DNA of 64,000 bases from Methylocaldum szegediense (lineage in GTDB: Bacteria; Pseudomonadota; Gammaproteobacteria; Methylococcales; Methylococcaceae), in assembly GCF_949769195.1 (NCBI RefSeq), contig NZ_OX458333.1:558001-622000 (forward strand), in the 5' to 3' direction. Positions 35,475 to 46,017 of this stretch are shown here, one piece after another; position 1 is the first letter of the stretch; each line of letters begins with the position of its first letter. Under the pieces are notes generated by a model. It was not told the origin of the DNA and searched no databases. It worked only from the letters and a program-made list of their open reading frames with translations. Both the position numbers and the translations under genes were made by a program.

Positions 35475-36661
35475 AATGATGGCGTGTCATCGAAGGATTT
35501 GCCTTCTGACGCTTTTTGCACATCGTGTCTAAGGAGTCCGATCTCTAAAAGAGTGAATTCCTCGCGGCGGAGGGGCGATAAATAATATTCATAAATTCTT
35601 GTATAAAAATGTCTATTATAGTATAAGCTACCCTTATCAGTGCGATATTTATTTGCTAATTTGTCGAGAACAAGAGTATTTCGATATTTGTAACGTCTTT
35701 TTTCGTTGTATCCGAACTTAAACATATGTTCATGCGGATCAATACACGCTCTTGCTACATCTGGATTTAACCAAAGATACTCTTGGGCGTTAAAGTCATA
35801 AGGAATTCGTCGTTCTCCGACCGGCCAGTCAAACAGAGGATTTGAATTTAGCTTTAAGTCAATTGCCTTGTACGAAAAGTTTTCTCTCCATGCGATGAAG
35901 TTAAACGATAATTGATCTCTTTTCGAATATCTGAGGATATGGTTGAACCATATTTCGCTGACTCTTTTAACATCAGCTTGATTGTGCCTGCGTAGAATAA
36001 ATCCTCCAGCAATCAATCCAGATCCAGGAGGGAAGCCTGCATTGCGATAGACGTCCATTTGCTCGCGAACGCGACTTTCGTCGTCCATCGCGTTCTTAAT
36101 TATCACTTCTGCTTCATCGAAAATGCAATTGCGCCATGGATGCCTTAGACAAACAAACCCGGGACCGCCTCTGGGTAAAAATTCGTCAAACAACGAAGAT
36201 GGATCTTTCTTTAATACAATACGATTATCAATATAAAGCGATTCATCATAGTCTGATAAATATAAATGAGGTAACAACTTGAGACGACGGCTTTCACGGG
36301 TACTACCAATCGCAATTGTGTCGATGCGTCGTATGTCCCATGTAGCCGACGTAAGATCATCTCTATCGGTGAAGCAAATAAATTTTATATTCTTCTTATT
36401 TTCACAATGTTGTTCATTTAAGGTCTCATAGTTACCGAATAAGCATTGTATAAACGACTCTCTTAGGTGACTTTAGGCGTAGCATTCTCAGTATTAAACA
36501 ATAAAAAGGGAGGATAATAAAATCTGGTTTACGTTTAATGCTTTGATTGACCTAAGGATTGGAAGGTTGTCTTATTGGGACTGTTATGCGTTTTCAATGA
36601 GTTCATTCCATATTTTCGGTCCGTCTGTCGGACATCGTCGGCACCTGGCATCTTCGAAAGA

Positions 36662-37504
36662 TTATTTAGCAAGAATCCGATCCAGCAACTTGTAATAGCG
36701 ATCAATGTTCGCGGTGATCGTGTAACGTTCGCATACCATGCGATGGGCTTCAGACGCGAGCCTTTCACGCAACTGCCGGTCGACTATCATTTCGCGCAAG
36801 GCCTTGTACCAGGATTCGGTATCGTTAGCCACCATTAATGCATTTTCTCTGTGGCGGCCGACTGGTCTATACGTGTCAACATCAGAACAGATTATTGCTA
36901 ATCGTAGCGCGGAATATTCCAAGAATTTCAAATAGCTCTTGCTGCGGTTGAAGACATCATCACGAAGCGGAATGATGCCAATGTCCCAGTTGACCTTCTT
37001 GATTAACCAGTTAACGAAATCCGGGTAAGCGTTTTTCTCCGGCAACGGTATTTTTCGCCCAAACATGGGCTCTTTACCTTCGAACGCGCCGATCACCTCG
37101 ACCTCTATCTTTTTGCCAAAGTCGCGTTCGATGCGTTGTATGGCTTCAACCACAATCTCGAGATCTTGGTCGTGTGTCGGGGTGCCGATATACCCGATGC
37201 GTATCGGGTCGCTGTCCGTCTTATTCCGCGCATTGGCACGTGGAGAGGAGTTCAGTTGCCATAGTTCGGCGTCCAAGCAGTTTTCTAATAGTACTAGCTC
37301 ACCGCGTGGGGACAGTTCGTGCACGCGGTCCAGCAACGCCGGGGTGGAAACGGTAATCAAATCTGCAAGGTTGATAAAAGCGATGATACGTGACGTCGTT
37401 TCAATCAAGTCCCTTTCGTTCCGACCAGTCCTTTTAGCCAAGCCTTCAGCATCTAACATATCATCGTCTAGGTCATAAATTATTTTTCCCCGGAAGCCTT
37501 CCAT
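36662..37504 (-). CDS. GT4 domain, frameshifted 3' end of giant A
   Basis: A 280-residue frame starting KIIYDLDDDMLDA, the middle of a GT-B glycosyltransferase. Then come LADLITVSTPALLDRV, IRIGYIGTPTHDQDLEI (second Rossmann domain) and YLKFLEYSALRLAIICSDV with a C-terminal helix. The N-terminal GT-B domain lies in the preceding frame (AYVRLLQPF ... WKASGEK, end of giant A), and the two overlap by 25 bp. A shift of one base at GGGGAAAAATAA joins them into one protein of about 2020 residues. ATG 37504 has no clear ribosome site. From 36473 to 36661 I see no gene. Confidence 0.75.
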   Translation of the reverse strand: MEGFRGKIIYDLDDDMLDAEGLAKRTGRNERDLIETTSRIIAFINLADLITVSTPALLDRVHELSPRGELVLLENCLDAELWQLNSSPRANARNKTDSDPIRIGYIGTPTHDQDLEIVVEAIQRIERDFGKKIEVEVIGAFEGKEPMFGRKIPLPEKNAYPDFVNWLIKKVNWDIGIIPLRDDVFNRSKSYLKFLEYSALRLAIICSDVDTYRPVGRHRENALMVANDTESWYKALREMIVDRQLRERLASEAHRMVCERYTITANIDRYYKLLDRILAK

Positions 37505-40500
37505 CTAAATGACCACGAGAGAAATTCATTTAAGTTAATTTTTGCCATATCACGCTGAAGGTACACAGCTCTAGCAGTGCCGGGTATGGGCAGGCCGTGA
37601 GACATATTGACCGTGATGTTCAGTCTCGAAGTCAGCTCTTTCTGAGAAAAGGGTTGTAGCAAACGCACATAAGCTGAACCTACCGGTAGACCTTTCCTGG
37701 TGAGAACGGGCAAGATCTCCATGCGCGGAGCATCGCCTTTCAACAACTGAGCGCGTTGACGCAAACCCACGAAGATCGGATTCTCTTCCATGGTCTTGAC
37801 CGCTCGTCGCACTCGATGAACACCGTGAAGGCGAGATAAAGTCTCCGATGCCGCAGTCATAAGCGGTATTCGTTCATCGTCGGTATAGCTTTTTGATTTA
37901 GCGTGAAACACATAGGTATGTGTCGCAATGACGAGCTGAAAGCCGGCGTCCGTTGCGCGGAAACAATAATCGTTTTCCTCGCCGTATCCTTTGGGAAAGT
38001 TTTCTTCGTCAAAGAGCCCGATCTTATTGATGACTTCACGGGTTACTCCAAAGCAAAACCCATGGACGAGCGGCACAAACGGCAATATGTGCGCGGTGGT
38101 CCACTGCTCGCAATAGCTATTCATGTCATCGGCCGTCAGTCCTGGAGGAAGGTCATTGATCGCCGTTTGCTGCTTGGAACCCCGGTGCTCGGGAATGGAT
38201 TGATGGCTGGCTGCGTTCGACATCGGTCCAACAATTCCGGCGCCTGGTGTCGAGAACACCGCGTCGGCCATTTTTTCCGCCCAGCCGTCGGTGACGATGG
38301 TATCGCTATTGAGCAGTATCACAAGTTCGCCGGTCGAAGCCGCCAGTCCCTGGTTTGCCGCCTTCGTATAGCCTTGAGCTCGCTCGTTTCGGTGTAACTC
38401 GCACCAAGAGGTACGGTCTGCAAAAGCTCTAAGGTATTCGGCAGTAGCGTAATCGGAACCGTCATCGATAAGGATCAGCCTTTGTTGTTCGCTGTTTCGT
38501 GCCCTGGCAATGGACTCAAGGCAGCGCTTGACCTCTTCAAGCGCATTATGAACGCACACGACGACGTCGATCCGGCGATGCTTCTGTGCGGCAATCCGTT
38601 CGTTTCGGACAGCCGCATACGACGGGCCGGCATAAGGATCGGCGAACGGCGCCTTGAGGTCGTAGACCAGTTCGCCCGCTACATCGTCGCCGGTACCATG
38701 CGTCACAAACGCAAAATGAGGGTGGTTGCGGAGGCTGTTGGGACGTCTCGTCAACGGGTGCCAGCTGATCCCAGTCAGTGCGAGTGCGTAATTGATGCTC
38801 AGCTGATCGCGTCTGCTATAGCGGTCGATTTCGGCCCACCAAGTATCAAGAAAATTCCTGGTGCGCTCATCCTTAAGGTCGAACATGAGCAGATTGCTTT
38901 CGATCAAATCATCATGTGCGAATCCTTGGCTGCGATAACGAGCTATTTGCTCATGCATGATTTCCTGGGCGTCCCTCTCATGCTTAATACACGCCCAGCG
39001 CTCCTCATAAATGGATTTTCTCATCGGGTGAGGTACGGCGCCGACAGGCTTGCCCGAAGCTAGAAAATTCTCGATCAGGGGATAGATGTCACCTAGAATC
39101 ATGATGTTGGCGTCAATCCAAATCGCCAAATCGTAATCTTGGAGTAATACATGCGGATGGGTTTTTATATAGCGGGCGGTACGGGTTGCGTCTTCGTGAA
39201 AGTAGGTTATGGGTCTTATTTTGTAGACGCCGGTATCCGGCGCAGGGGTATCCGTGAACAGCACGTAGTCGAAGCGTGGGTCGAGTTTCTCGGGCAATTT
39301 AATGGAATCGTAACCCCCGGCAATTGCGGTATAGATCGCAATCTTCTTCTTGTCTTTTCCCCCTGAGATGTTTTCCGCGCGTGCCGCAAGATAGCTAGAG
39401 ATCTGCTCCTTGTATGCATCGATGTGAGATAAGCGATAAATAACACTGCGGTCCACCTTCCTGCCCGCAGCGGCCAAAAGTGCTCCTGCCACTTCCTCGG
39501 TGATGCATCGGTCTTGAGTGAACTCAAAGTCTGCCCATGGCCTCCGGACACGCGGCGCGTTGGCGAGTTTAAAGGATGCCGAGTCAAGGGAAAGATTCGG
39601 GTTATAGTACGGATCGTTGTCCAGAATCGGGCCCCATTGCCGGCGCATATAGGCGCGCTCGGCATGATTCCTGGAAGCCTTTTTCGGCGTGGCCAGCGGA
39701 TCACCGCGTGACACACTCTCATAATGGTAAAGCTCCGCGTGCGGTGTCCAGATGATCTTGTAACCCGCCTGCCGAACCCGAAGGCAGAAGTCCACATCGT
39801 TGTACGAGACGGCGAGATCCTGCTCGTTGAAGCCACCGACCGCGTCGTAAATCTCTCTACGTGTAGCAATGCACGCTCCGGTCACGCAGGAGAGGGAATG
39901 GGTCAAATTGAGCCGGTTCGCATAGCCCGGAGAATTCCGGGGGACGGTACGATGTACGTGTCCTCCCACAGATCCTCTCGCATTGTAGATTCCCAGAATC
40001 ACGCCGCCATGCTGAAGGGTATCGTCGGCATAATAGAGCTTGGCTCCGACGGCCCCCACTTCGGGCCGCAGCGCATGACCGACCATTTCGCTCAGCCACT
40101 CCGGATTGATCACGTCTACGTCATTGTTCAGCAGCACGCAGACGTCCCCGGAGGAGACCGCGACGCCTCGGTTGACCAGCCGGGAGAAATTGAACGGCGC
40201 CGGATCGTCCACAACCTTGACGTTTTCCCGCGTCCTCATTTCGGCTAAGAAAGCAAGCGCGTCCGGTTCGCTGCTTCCGTTATCCACGATGATGATTTCA
40301 ATCGGTTGGTAGTCAGTCCGGTTGACAAGGCCATCGATGCAGGTTCGTAGTAGACCGCACTGATCCTTCGTAGGGATCACAATGGAGACGAGGGGGCGTT
40401 GCGCCGGCAGATTCCGTCTGATACGTAGGTGATTTAGATGTCCGAGAGGACTTGCCATGGCGGATTGGCCGGTCCGCGTGAAGTGCTCGTTAACGGCGCG

Positions 40501-42717
40501 CTGGGCGGCATCGAGCGAAGCCCGTGAAAACTTGTCGGCTGTCTCGCGTCTATGACACAGGATAAAGGGAACGTGCCGCACTTTCGGACCCGAAGCGGCC
40601 TCCAATATCCGGAACGCGAAATCCCAATCGTGGGATCCTTCGAATCCTTCACGGAAGCCACCGACCTGGCGAGCCAGATCGGTGCGGTAGGCTGCAAGGC
40701 GACTGATCAGGTTCTGGCCTAGAAACAGGTCGTAATCCCAGTCAGGTTTGAAATAATGGTGGGAGCGACGGCCCACCGTATCGATCCGATCCTCGTCAGA
40801 ATAAACGATCGCCGTGTCGGGGTCGCCGTTAATCGCCTCGGCAAGGAGATAGAGTGCGTGTTCTGAAAGCACATCGTCGTGGTCCATCAAGACGATCCAA
40901 TCACCGGACGCCAGACCAAGGGCGGTGTTGGTACAGGCTGAGACGCCGCCGTTCTTGTTCCGGAAATACGGCTTAATCCTGCGATCCTTGCGGGCATATT
41001 CGTCCAGCAGGCCACGGACTTCCGCCGACGTGGACGCATCATCAACGGCACAGAGCTCCCAGTTTTCATAAATCTGGCCGCTTACGGATTCGAGTGCCTG
41101 CCGCAAATATGTTTTAGGCGTGTTATACACCGGCATCAGAATCGAAAACGTCGGCCTGTACTCGAAAGATTCAATGTGCCAGCGGATTAGGGTGCGGTCA
41201 TAGTCGCTTAGCGTGTCGTTTTCGGCGATCCACTCACAGTAATCGATTTTTTCGTTGCTAAATCTTGTTTCAAACTTTCTTGCTCTTGCCGTGTTCAAGA
41301 CGGTGCGACCAAAGCGCCGGGGCGAGCGCCCTTCTTGTTGGCCTGCGATGATGTAATGATAAAGGGGATTGACGCGCGCTCTGCGTACGTCTGGGTAAGC
41401 GTCGAGATAAAAACGGGTCTCGAAACTCGCGGAAGGATTCCGGCCTTCGTTTGCCCCATGTACGATATAGTGCCGGACTGGATCGATTCCTGCGGCGGCG
41501 ACGTCGGGATACTGGGAAAGATACCACGCCTCATCGAACAAGGGGGAAGCGCGCAAAACCTTGTATACACGCCACTGTTTCAATCGAGCTTTCCATGCCA
41601 TAGGGTTCGTGGCCAATTGGGTAATTCGAAAGAGGCGGATTAAGTGGCCACGAACAGGGGTCGGTATATAACCTGACAGGATTCTAAGCGGCTTAGTCAA
41701 GCGCCAGGATGTCGATGACAGAATGGCCTTGTTTTCCTGCTCCAGGCATAACGCCCGGTTTTCAGCCCATGTAACGCGCTCCTTCAATCTTTGGATTTCG
41801 GCGTCCTTATCGGATAGTCGTTTTTGAATTTTGGCATCTTTGTCGGATATCCGCTTTGCGGCATCGGTTTTCACACGCTCAATCTCGCAAGCCATTTTTT
41901 CTTCGATTTTTTTGATCTGATTCAGATGATCGGTCTTTTCCTTAATCGCTTTGGCTTCAGTGGCCCACAGCGAACCAAAGGCCTGAAAACGATTGCGGAC
42001 CGTGGATATTTTTTCGTCGTCATCGAGACTGCACAGCTCGATAATTGCCGAGGGAGCGTTTTCTCCGACCGCAAGCACGCCGAGGCCATGGCTATGAAGG
42101 AATTCGAAAGACGGATAGCGTTCGCGCATTTCCGCCCAAAAGCGCCAAACGCCGAAGTCTTTCCTGTATTCGTTGGTATCGTGAAATAGTACTACCGCTC
42201 TGTCAGACAGCTTGGGCTGCCAGGATGTAAAATCATGACTTACCGCTTCATAGGTATGATAGCCATCGATGTGGAGAACATCGATGCTATTATCCGCAAA
42301 GTGATCAAGCGCTTCATCGAAGGTGCATCGCAGGAGGGTGGAAAAATGGCCATACCGTTTGTCGTTGAAGTTTTTTAGTTCATCGAATATTTCGTTGCCA
42401 TACCAACCTGCGTGTTCATCGCCCATCCACGTATCCACGGCATAGCATCGCGTTTGAGTTTTCTCCTTGATCACCGCCGCACAAAAGGCCGAGTAAGAAA
42501 CTCCTGCGTACGTTCCTAGTTCGACCAGTATCCTCGGACGCGTAACCCTGATTATCCAGTGAGCGAAGGGGATGTGACCAAACCAGGCGCTGGTTTTGTC
42601 GAGAAGATCCGGTCTTGCGAAAAGAGGATCCAGCTCATCACATAATAACGCCTCTAGAGAAGGAAATTTCTCGAATTGAGCCGCTTTCATATCCGATTTT
42701 GTAATGTTCATATTCAT
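37480..42717 (-). CDS. giant methyltransferase-coiled coil-GT2/DUF616 protein (giant A)
   Basis: A 1745-residue protein. In order: methyltransferase (about 60-220, ILVELGTYAGVSYSAF and VLHIDGYHTYEAV), coiled coil (257-345), SSTSWRLTKPLR motif, tandem YPDV...HYI..G..EGR repeats (395-490), GT2 number 1 (from about 522, VLMDHDDVL), GT2 number 2 (from about 775, LLNNDVDV), a DUF616 domain (1129-1340, IAIYTAIAGGYDS, IWIDANIMI), GT2 number 3 (from about 1384, LLNSDTIV), and the start of a GT4 domain that continues in another frame. Each catalytic unit retains its acidic motif. It would build, and perhaps methylate, a multi-sugar unit for Wzm/Wzt export. Confidence 0.85.
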   Translation of the reverse strand: MNMNITKSDMKAAQFEKFPSLEALLCDELDPLFARPDLLDKTSAWFGHIPFAHWIIRVTRPRILVELGTYAGVSYSAFCAAVIKEKTQTRCYAVDTWMGDEHAGWYGNEIFDELKNFNDKRYGHFSTLLRCTFDEALDHFADNSIDVLHIDGYHTYEAVSHDFTSWQPKLSDRAVVLFHDTNEYRKDFGVWRFWAEMRERYPSFEFLHSHGLGVLAVGENAPSAIIELCSLDDDEKISTVRNRFQAFGSLWATEAKAIKEKTDHLNQIKKIEEKMACEIERVKTDAAKRISDKDAKIQKRLSDKDAEIQRLKERVTWAENRALCLEQENKAILSSTSWRLTKPLRILSGYIPTPVRGHLIRLFRITQLATNPMAWKARLKQWRVYKVLRASPLFDEAWYLSQYPDVAAAGIDPVRHYIVHGANEGRNPSASFETRFYLDAYPDVRRARVNPLYHYIIAGQQEGRSPRRFGRTVLNTARARKFETRFSNEKIDYCEWIAENDTLSDYDRTLIRWHIESFEYRPTFSILMPVYNTPKTYLRQALESVSGQIYENWELCAVDDASTSAEVRGLLDEYARKDRRIKPYFRNKNGGVSACTNTALGLASGDWIVLMDHDDVLSEHALYLLAEAINGDPDTAIVYSDEDRIDTVGRRSHHYFKPDWDYDLFLGQNLISRLAAYRTDLARQVGGFREGFEGSHDWDFAFRILEAASGPKVRHVPFILCHRRETADKFSRASLDAAQRAVNEHFTRTGQSAMASPLGHLNHLRIRRNLPAQRPLVSIVIPTKDQCGLLRTCIDGLVNRTDYQPIEIIIVDNGSSEPDALAFLAEMRTRENVKVVDDPAPFNFSRLVNRGVAVSSGDVCVLLNNDVDVINPEWLSEMVGHALRPEVGAVGAKLYYADDTLQHGGVILGIYNARGSVGGHVHRTVPRNSPGYANRLNLTHSLSCVTGACIATRREIYDAVGGFNEQDLAVSYNDVDFCLRVRQAGYKIIWTPHAELYHYESVSRGDPLATPKKASRNHAERAYMRRQWGPILDNDPYYNPNLSLDSASFKLANAPRVRRPWADFEFTQDRCITEEVAGALLAAAGRKVDRSVIYRLSHIDAYKEQISSYLAARAENISGGKDKKKIAIYTAIAGGYDSIKLPEKLDPRFDYVLFTDTPAPDTGVYKIRPITYFHEDATRTARYIKTHPHVLLQDYDLAIWIDANIMILGDIYPLIENFLASGKPVGAVPHPMRKSIYEERWACIKHERDAQEIMHEQIARYRSQGFAHDDLIESNLLMFDLKDERTRNFLDTWWAEIDRYSRRDQLSINYALALTGISWHPLTRRPNSLRNHPHFAFVTHGTGDDVAGELVYDLKAPFADPYAGPSYAAVRNERIAAQKHRRIDVVVCVHNALEEVKRCLESIARARNSEQQRLILIDDGSDYATAEYLRAFADRTSWCELHRNERAQGYTKAANQGLAASTGELVILLNSDTIVTDGWAEKMADAVFSTPGAGIVGPMSNAASHQSIPEHRGSKQQTAINDLPPGLTADDMNSYCEQWTTAHILPFVPLVHGFCFGVTREVINKIGLFDEENFPKGYGEENDYCFRATDAGFQLVIATHTYVFHAKSKSYTDDERIPLMTAASETLSRLHGVHRVRRAVKTMEENPIFVGLRQRAQLLKGDAPRMEILPVLTRKGLPVGSAYVRLLQPFSQKELTSRLNITVNMSHGLPIPGTARAVYLQRDMAKINLNEFLSWSFRWKASGEK

Positions 42718-42720
42718 AGG

Positions 42721-42992
42721 CGTTATTATTTCCCGAAATAAGCTTTCGTGACGACGATGGGATCACCATCCATGCGAATCCTTCCATGGTCGAGCCAAAT
42801 GACGCGATTGCAGGTATGTAAAATCAGGTCGCGTGAATGGCTGGCTAATACAAGTATGTTGGTAGCCTGAACCAGCTCCTTTGTTTTTCTATTCGCGTTA
42901 TATTCAGAAAATCAATGCAAACATTGCGATATTCAACGAATGCTAGCGTTGAGGATTCGTCCTATTTTATAGGCAGTAGGCGATGCGGCGCT
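42721..42992 (-). pseudogene. wzt remnant with internal deletion
   Basis: 42721-42891 is identical to the 3' end of the intact wzt (53231-53401). It then jumps to a diverged copy of the wzt 5' end and the wzm 3' end (matching about 53920-54020), so about 510 bp of wzt are missing. It ends at the decayed IS481 copy. Confidence 0.8.
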
Positions 42993-43882
42993 TGCCATTT
43001 TGTCATGGCTTGAACCGAGATGAGATGGCTCAAGGTCCGTTGAGGCTTTGTGGTGGTTGTGCAGTCGAACGATGGGTTTGCAGGACCACCTCATACGGCC
43101 GTTGAGGCGGAATCGGGCGGTGTTCGATGGTCTGCTTAGCTCGAAGTCCGTCGGAATCATCGTCGTCCGAGAGCTGCCGAGTTCAGGTCAGGAAACGGTC
43201 GGTCAACGCTTAGCGGTCGTCGGTTAGGCACGTCTAGCTAAGACAGGGGCGGTATGAATCGCCAATTTGAGGAAGACCTCGGCGCTCTCAGGGCGGCGCG
43301 GTTGTGCTCGAAGGCGACAAACCCAAGCAGGTGTCGCTCTCGATGGCGAACCAGGACTTGACATCCAAGCGAACGAAGCCGGGCTCATAGGCCTTGAAGA
43401 GTTTGACCTTGGTCTTCTCCGCTGGCGGGAGCAGGGCCTTGAGGGACGTCACCCCGTAGTGGCGCAGGCAGCGGTCCAGCCCAGAACAGGGCGCAGCGGG
43501 ATTGAGACATTCTCGCGTCACCGCTAGGAGCTCGTCCACGGGCAGGTGCTGGGACTAGCAGAGATGGAAGACGATGCCTTTCTGGGAGGCTGAAGCGTGG
43601 TGTGCAGGGTGCGGGGCCGGTGCGAGGCATCCTCGATAGAATGGCGGCGTTTCCACTTGCGGACGGTCGTTTCGCTGATGCCATGCTTTTTGGCCAAGGC
43701 TCGCTCGCTCAACTCGGAATCTCGTGTTTCCTACGGTACGGTGGGGGTGATGCAGGCGTTTGTGTGAAGGCAAATCTCCACCATGACGAACCTTAACTGG
43801 CAGAGCCAAAGATCTCCAGAAGAAAGGTCTAGGCCTCAAACAGAGCATCACGCTTCTCGGTAAACCATTACACGGTACGTGA
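42993..43882 (-). pseudogene. decayed IS481-family element
   Basis: The sequence is a mutated copy of the three intact IS481 elements (for example GGCTCATAGGCCTTGAAGAG, and LSERALAKKHGISETTVRKW in one frame), with deletions and stops. The right end (CGGTACGTGACG) is recognisable; the left terminus is lost. Confidence 0.8.
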
Positions 43883-44947
43883 CGTGAGGGAATCGATGAC
43901 TCGCTCCCAAGCGTGCCTGGTGGAATCATTTTCTAGCCGATTTATAGCGCGCTTGTATGCGCAATCAATAATCCGTTGTCGAAGAACATTATCGGTGATT
44001 AGTTGAATTATGGAAGATTGCCATGATTCAAAGTCGTTTTCACAAAGCATTCCCGTTTTCAGATGCTCAACAGATTCGGTATACGGAGGCACTTTGCTAA
44101 AAATTGTCGGCACGCCGGCAAGAGCGTAGTCAAATGCTTTTATGTCAGACTTTGCGTTATTAAAGTGTGTATCCTTAAGTGGAGCCAAACCGATAGTGGC
44201 AGTAGTTGCAATAGCCCTGAACCAGGCAACAAAGTCAGGATATTCACAATATCTTTTTGGGACTGAAAGATAGCGAGCTCCTGGTAATTGATATCCACCA
44301 CCAATTTGAATGATCTCAATATCAGGGTATTTCTCCAAAACGTAGCTCAAGGCAGGTGCGATCATTTCGAGATCTTCTTTATGGGATTTCGTACCCATAT
44401 ACAAGATGCGACGGCACTTCAGATCCAAGCCTTGCTCTCTGATAACTGATTCACACCATGCTTCTGAATTTGGTTTTAACCAGTATTGCTTGTTGATCCC
44501 ATTGGGAATTATAAAAACAGAGGGGTTAATCTCGGCGGCCAAGTTTGCCAGCGAAGCCGTCGATGTAACAATTAGATCTGCATGCGACATCAGTTCGAGA
44601 ATAGAACTTTTCTTAGCTTGATAAATTTCGTACTCAGGATGATTAGGAGGAATTTCCCACAGCAAATCATCGATTTCATATGCATATTTTAATCGAGCGT
44701 CCTTAACTTTCTTAATTAGAAGATGAGAAACTTCCGCCGATACCGCATCCCTCTGAATCACTAAGGCATCAATAGCGTTTATTCCTCCTGAAAGTAACCA
44801 TGTTTCGCTGACTACTCGAAAATTTATTCGGTTATTAGAGATTCTGGAAAGTGGACCAAAGATTCGGATATATGTAGTGGCAGGAAAGGAGTCGTTTTCG
44901 GGGTTTACAAGCAAACCTAGAGTTGGTACATGCATTCGTGTATTAGC
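43868..44947 (-). pseudogene. GT4 domain, 3' part of giant B cut off by IS481
   Basis: About 355 residues: PTLGLLVNPENDSFPATTYI, AYEIDDLLWEIPPNHPEY (GT4 middle), VFIIPNGINKQYW, CRRILYMGTKSHKEDLEMI and IKAFDYALAGVPTIFSKVPP. It reads continuously from giant B once IS481 copy 1 is removed (RVAN-TRMHVPTLG), so it is the last domain of that gene. The 3' end merges with the decayed IS481. A short open frame across the IS end provides an ATG, but separate expression is doubtful. Confidence 0.78.
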
Positions 44948-46012
44948 TGTCACGTCCCGTATGATTATTTACCGAGAAGGAGTTATGCTCTGTTCGAAGC
45001 CCGGAGCCTTCTCCAGGAGATATTCGGTTCGTCCAAGTGAGGTTTCTCTCCATGCAGATTCGTCTTCATAAGAACGCCCGTACCACCCCGGCCGTTCGGC
45101 AGGCCATTCAAGCGTCCACGTTGAGCGAGCGCGCCTTGGCCCAAAAGCATGGCATTAGCCGAACGACCGTCCGCAAGTGGAAACACCGATCCTCGGTCGA
45201 AGATGCCTCACACCGGCCCCACACCCTCAGAACCACGCTCACGCCCGCCCAGGAAGCCATCGTGGTCTACCTCCGCCAAGCTCTGCTCCTCCCCTTGGAT
45301 GATCTCCTGGCCGTGACCCGGGAATTTCTCAATCCCGCCGTGTCCCGTTCCGGGCTAGACCGCTGCCTGCGCCGCCACGGGGTGGCGTCCCTCAAGACCC
45401 TGCTTCCGCCTACAGAGAAGGCGAAGGTCAAACCCTTCAAGGCCTATGAGCCCGGCTTCCTTCACCTGGATGTTAAGTACTTGCCCGCCATCGACGGCGA
45501 ACCCCGCCGATACCTGTTCGTCGCCATCGACCGCGCCACCCGCTGGGTCTATGTCGCCCTCAAGCCCAACCGCACCGCCTTAAGCGCAAAGGACTTCCTC
45601 AAAGCGGTGATTCAGGCCGCGCCTTTCCGCATCCAGAAATGCCTGACCGACAACGGCTCGGAGTTTACCGACCGTTTCCTGACCCGAACTCGGCAGCCCT
45701 CGGGGACGCATGAGTTTGACCGCCTCTGTACTGAACAAGGCATCGAACATCGCCTGATTCCGCCGGGCCGGCCCCAAACGAATGGCCTGGTGGAACGCTT
45801 CAATGGCCGCATCGAGGAGGTGTTGCAAACCCATCACTTCGATTCAACCGCCGATCTGGACACCACCCTGCACCGCTATGTCGAGCTGTACAATCATCAC
45901 ATTCCCCAAAAGGCCTTACGCCATCTCACCCCGATCCAGGCTCTCAAAAACTGGCAACTGTCCCATCCTCATCTTTTTCACAAGAAGGTTTACAATCATT
46001 CGGGACATAACA
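44948..46012 (+). mobile_element. IS481-family element, copy 1
   Basis: A 1065-bp element flanked by a 6-bp target duplication ATTAGC (44942-44947, 46013-46018). The left end is TGTCACGTCCCGTATGATTA. The right end is slightly altered (GGGACATAACA). It lies inside giant B. Confidence 0.92.
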
Positions 46013-46017
46013 ATTAG
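45037..46017 (+). CDS. IS481 transposase, copy 1
   Basis: A 326-residue IS481 transposase. The N-terminal HTH is LSERALAQKHGISRTTVRKW. The DDE core has FLHLDVKYLPAIDG, CLTDNGSEFTDRF and TNGLVERFNGRIEE. The frame reads through the right terminal repeat and its stop TAG lies in the flanking target DNA. Confidence 0.93.
   Translation: MRFLSMQIRLHKNARTTPAVRQAIQASTLSERALAQKHGISRTTVRKWKHRSSVEDASHRPHTLRTTLTPAQEAIVVYLRQALLLPLDDLLAVTREFLNPAVSRSGLDRCLRRHGVASLKTLLPPTEKAKVKPFKAYEPGFLHLDVKYLPAIDGEPRRYLFVAIDRATRWVYVALKPNRTALSAKDFLKAVIQAAPFRIQKCLTDNGSEFTDRFLTRTRQPSGTHEFDRLCTEQGIEHRLIPPGRPQTNGLVERFNGRIEEVLQTHHFDSTADLDTTLHRYVELYNHHIPQKALRHLTPIQALKNWQLSHPHLFHKKVYNHSGHNN

Larger units (their letters stand above)
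33952..36472 (-). pseudogene. DUF616-methyltransferase fusion, 5'-truncated and split by an IS
   Basis: From an in-frame TAA at 36473 the frame reads FIQCLFGNYETLNEQ, FICFTDRDDLTSATWDIRRI and LPHLYLSDYDESLYIDN. This is a DUF616 glycosyltransferase-like domain, then a linker, then the start of a methyltransferase (YRTDKGS..YYNRHFY, TLLEIGLLRHDVQKAS). An IS interrupts at 34439-35474. The rest (AQIHGIDIADF, VIIDDASHASH, LARGGIYFIEDLG) ends normally at 33952. Removing the IS and one AAT copy restores DDTPSLYMWDDYF. The DUF616 domain resembles the one inside giant A. Confidence 0.8.
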
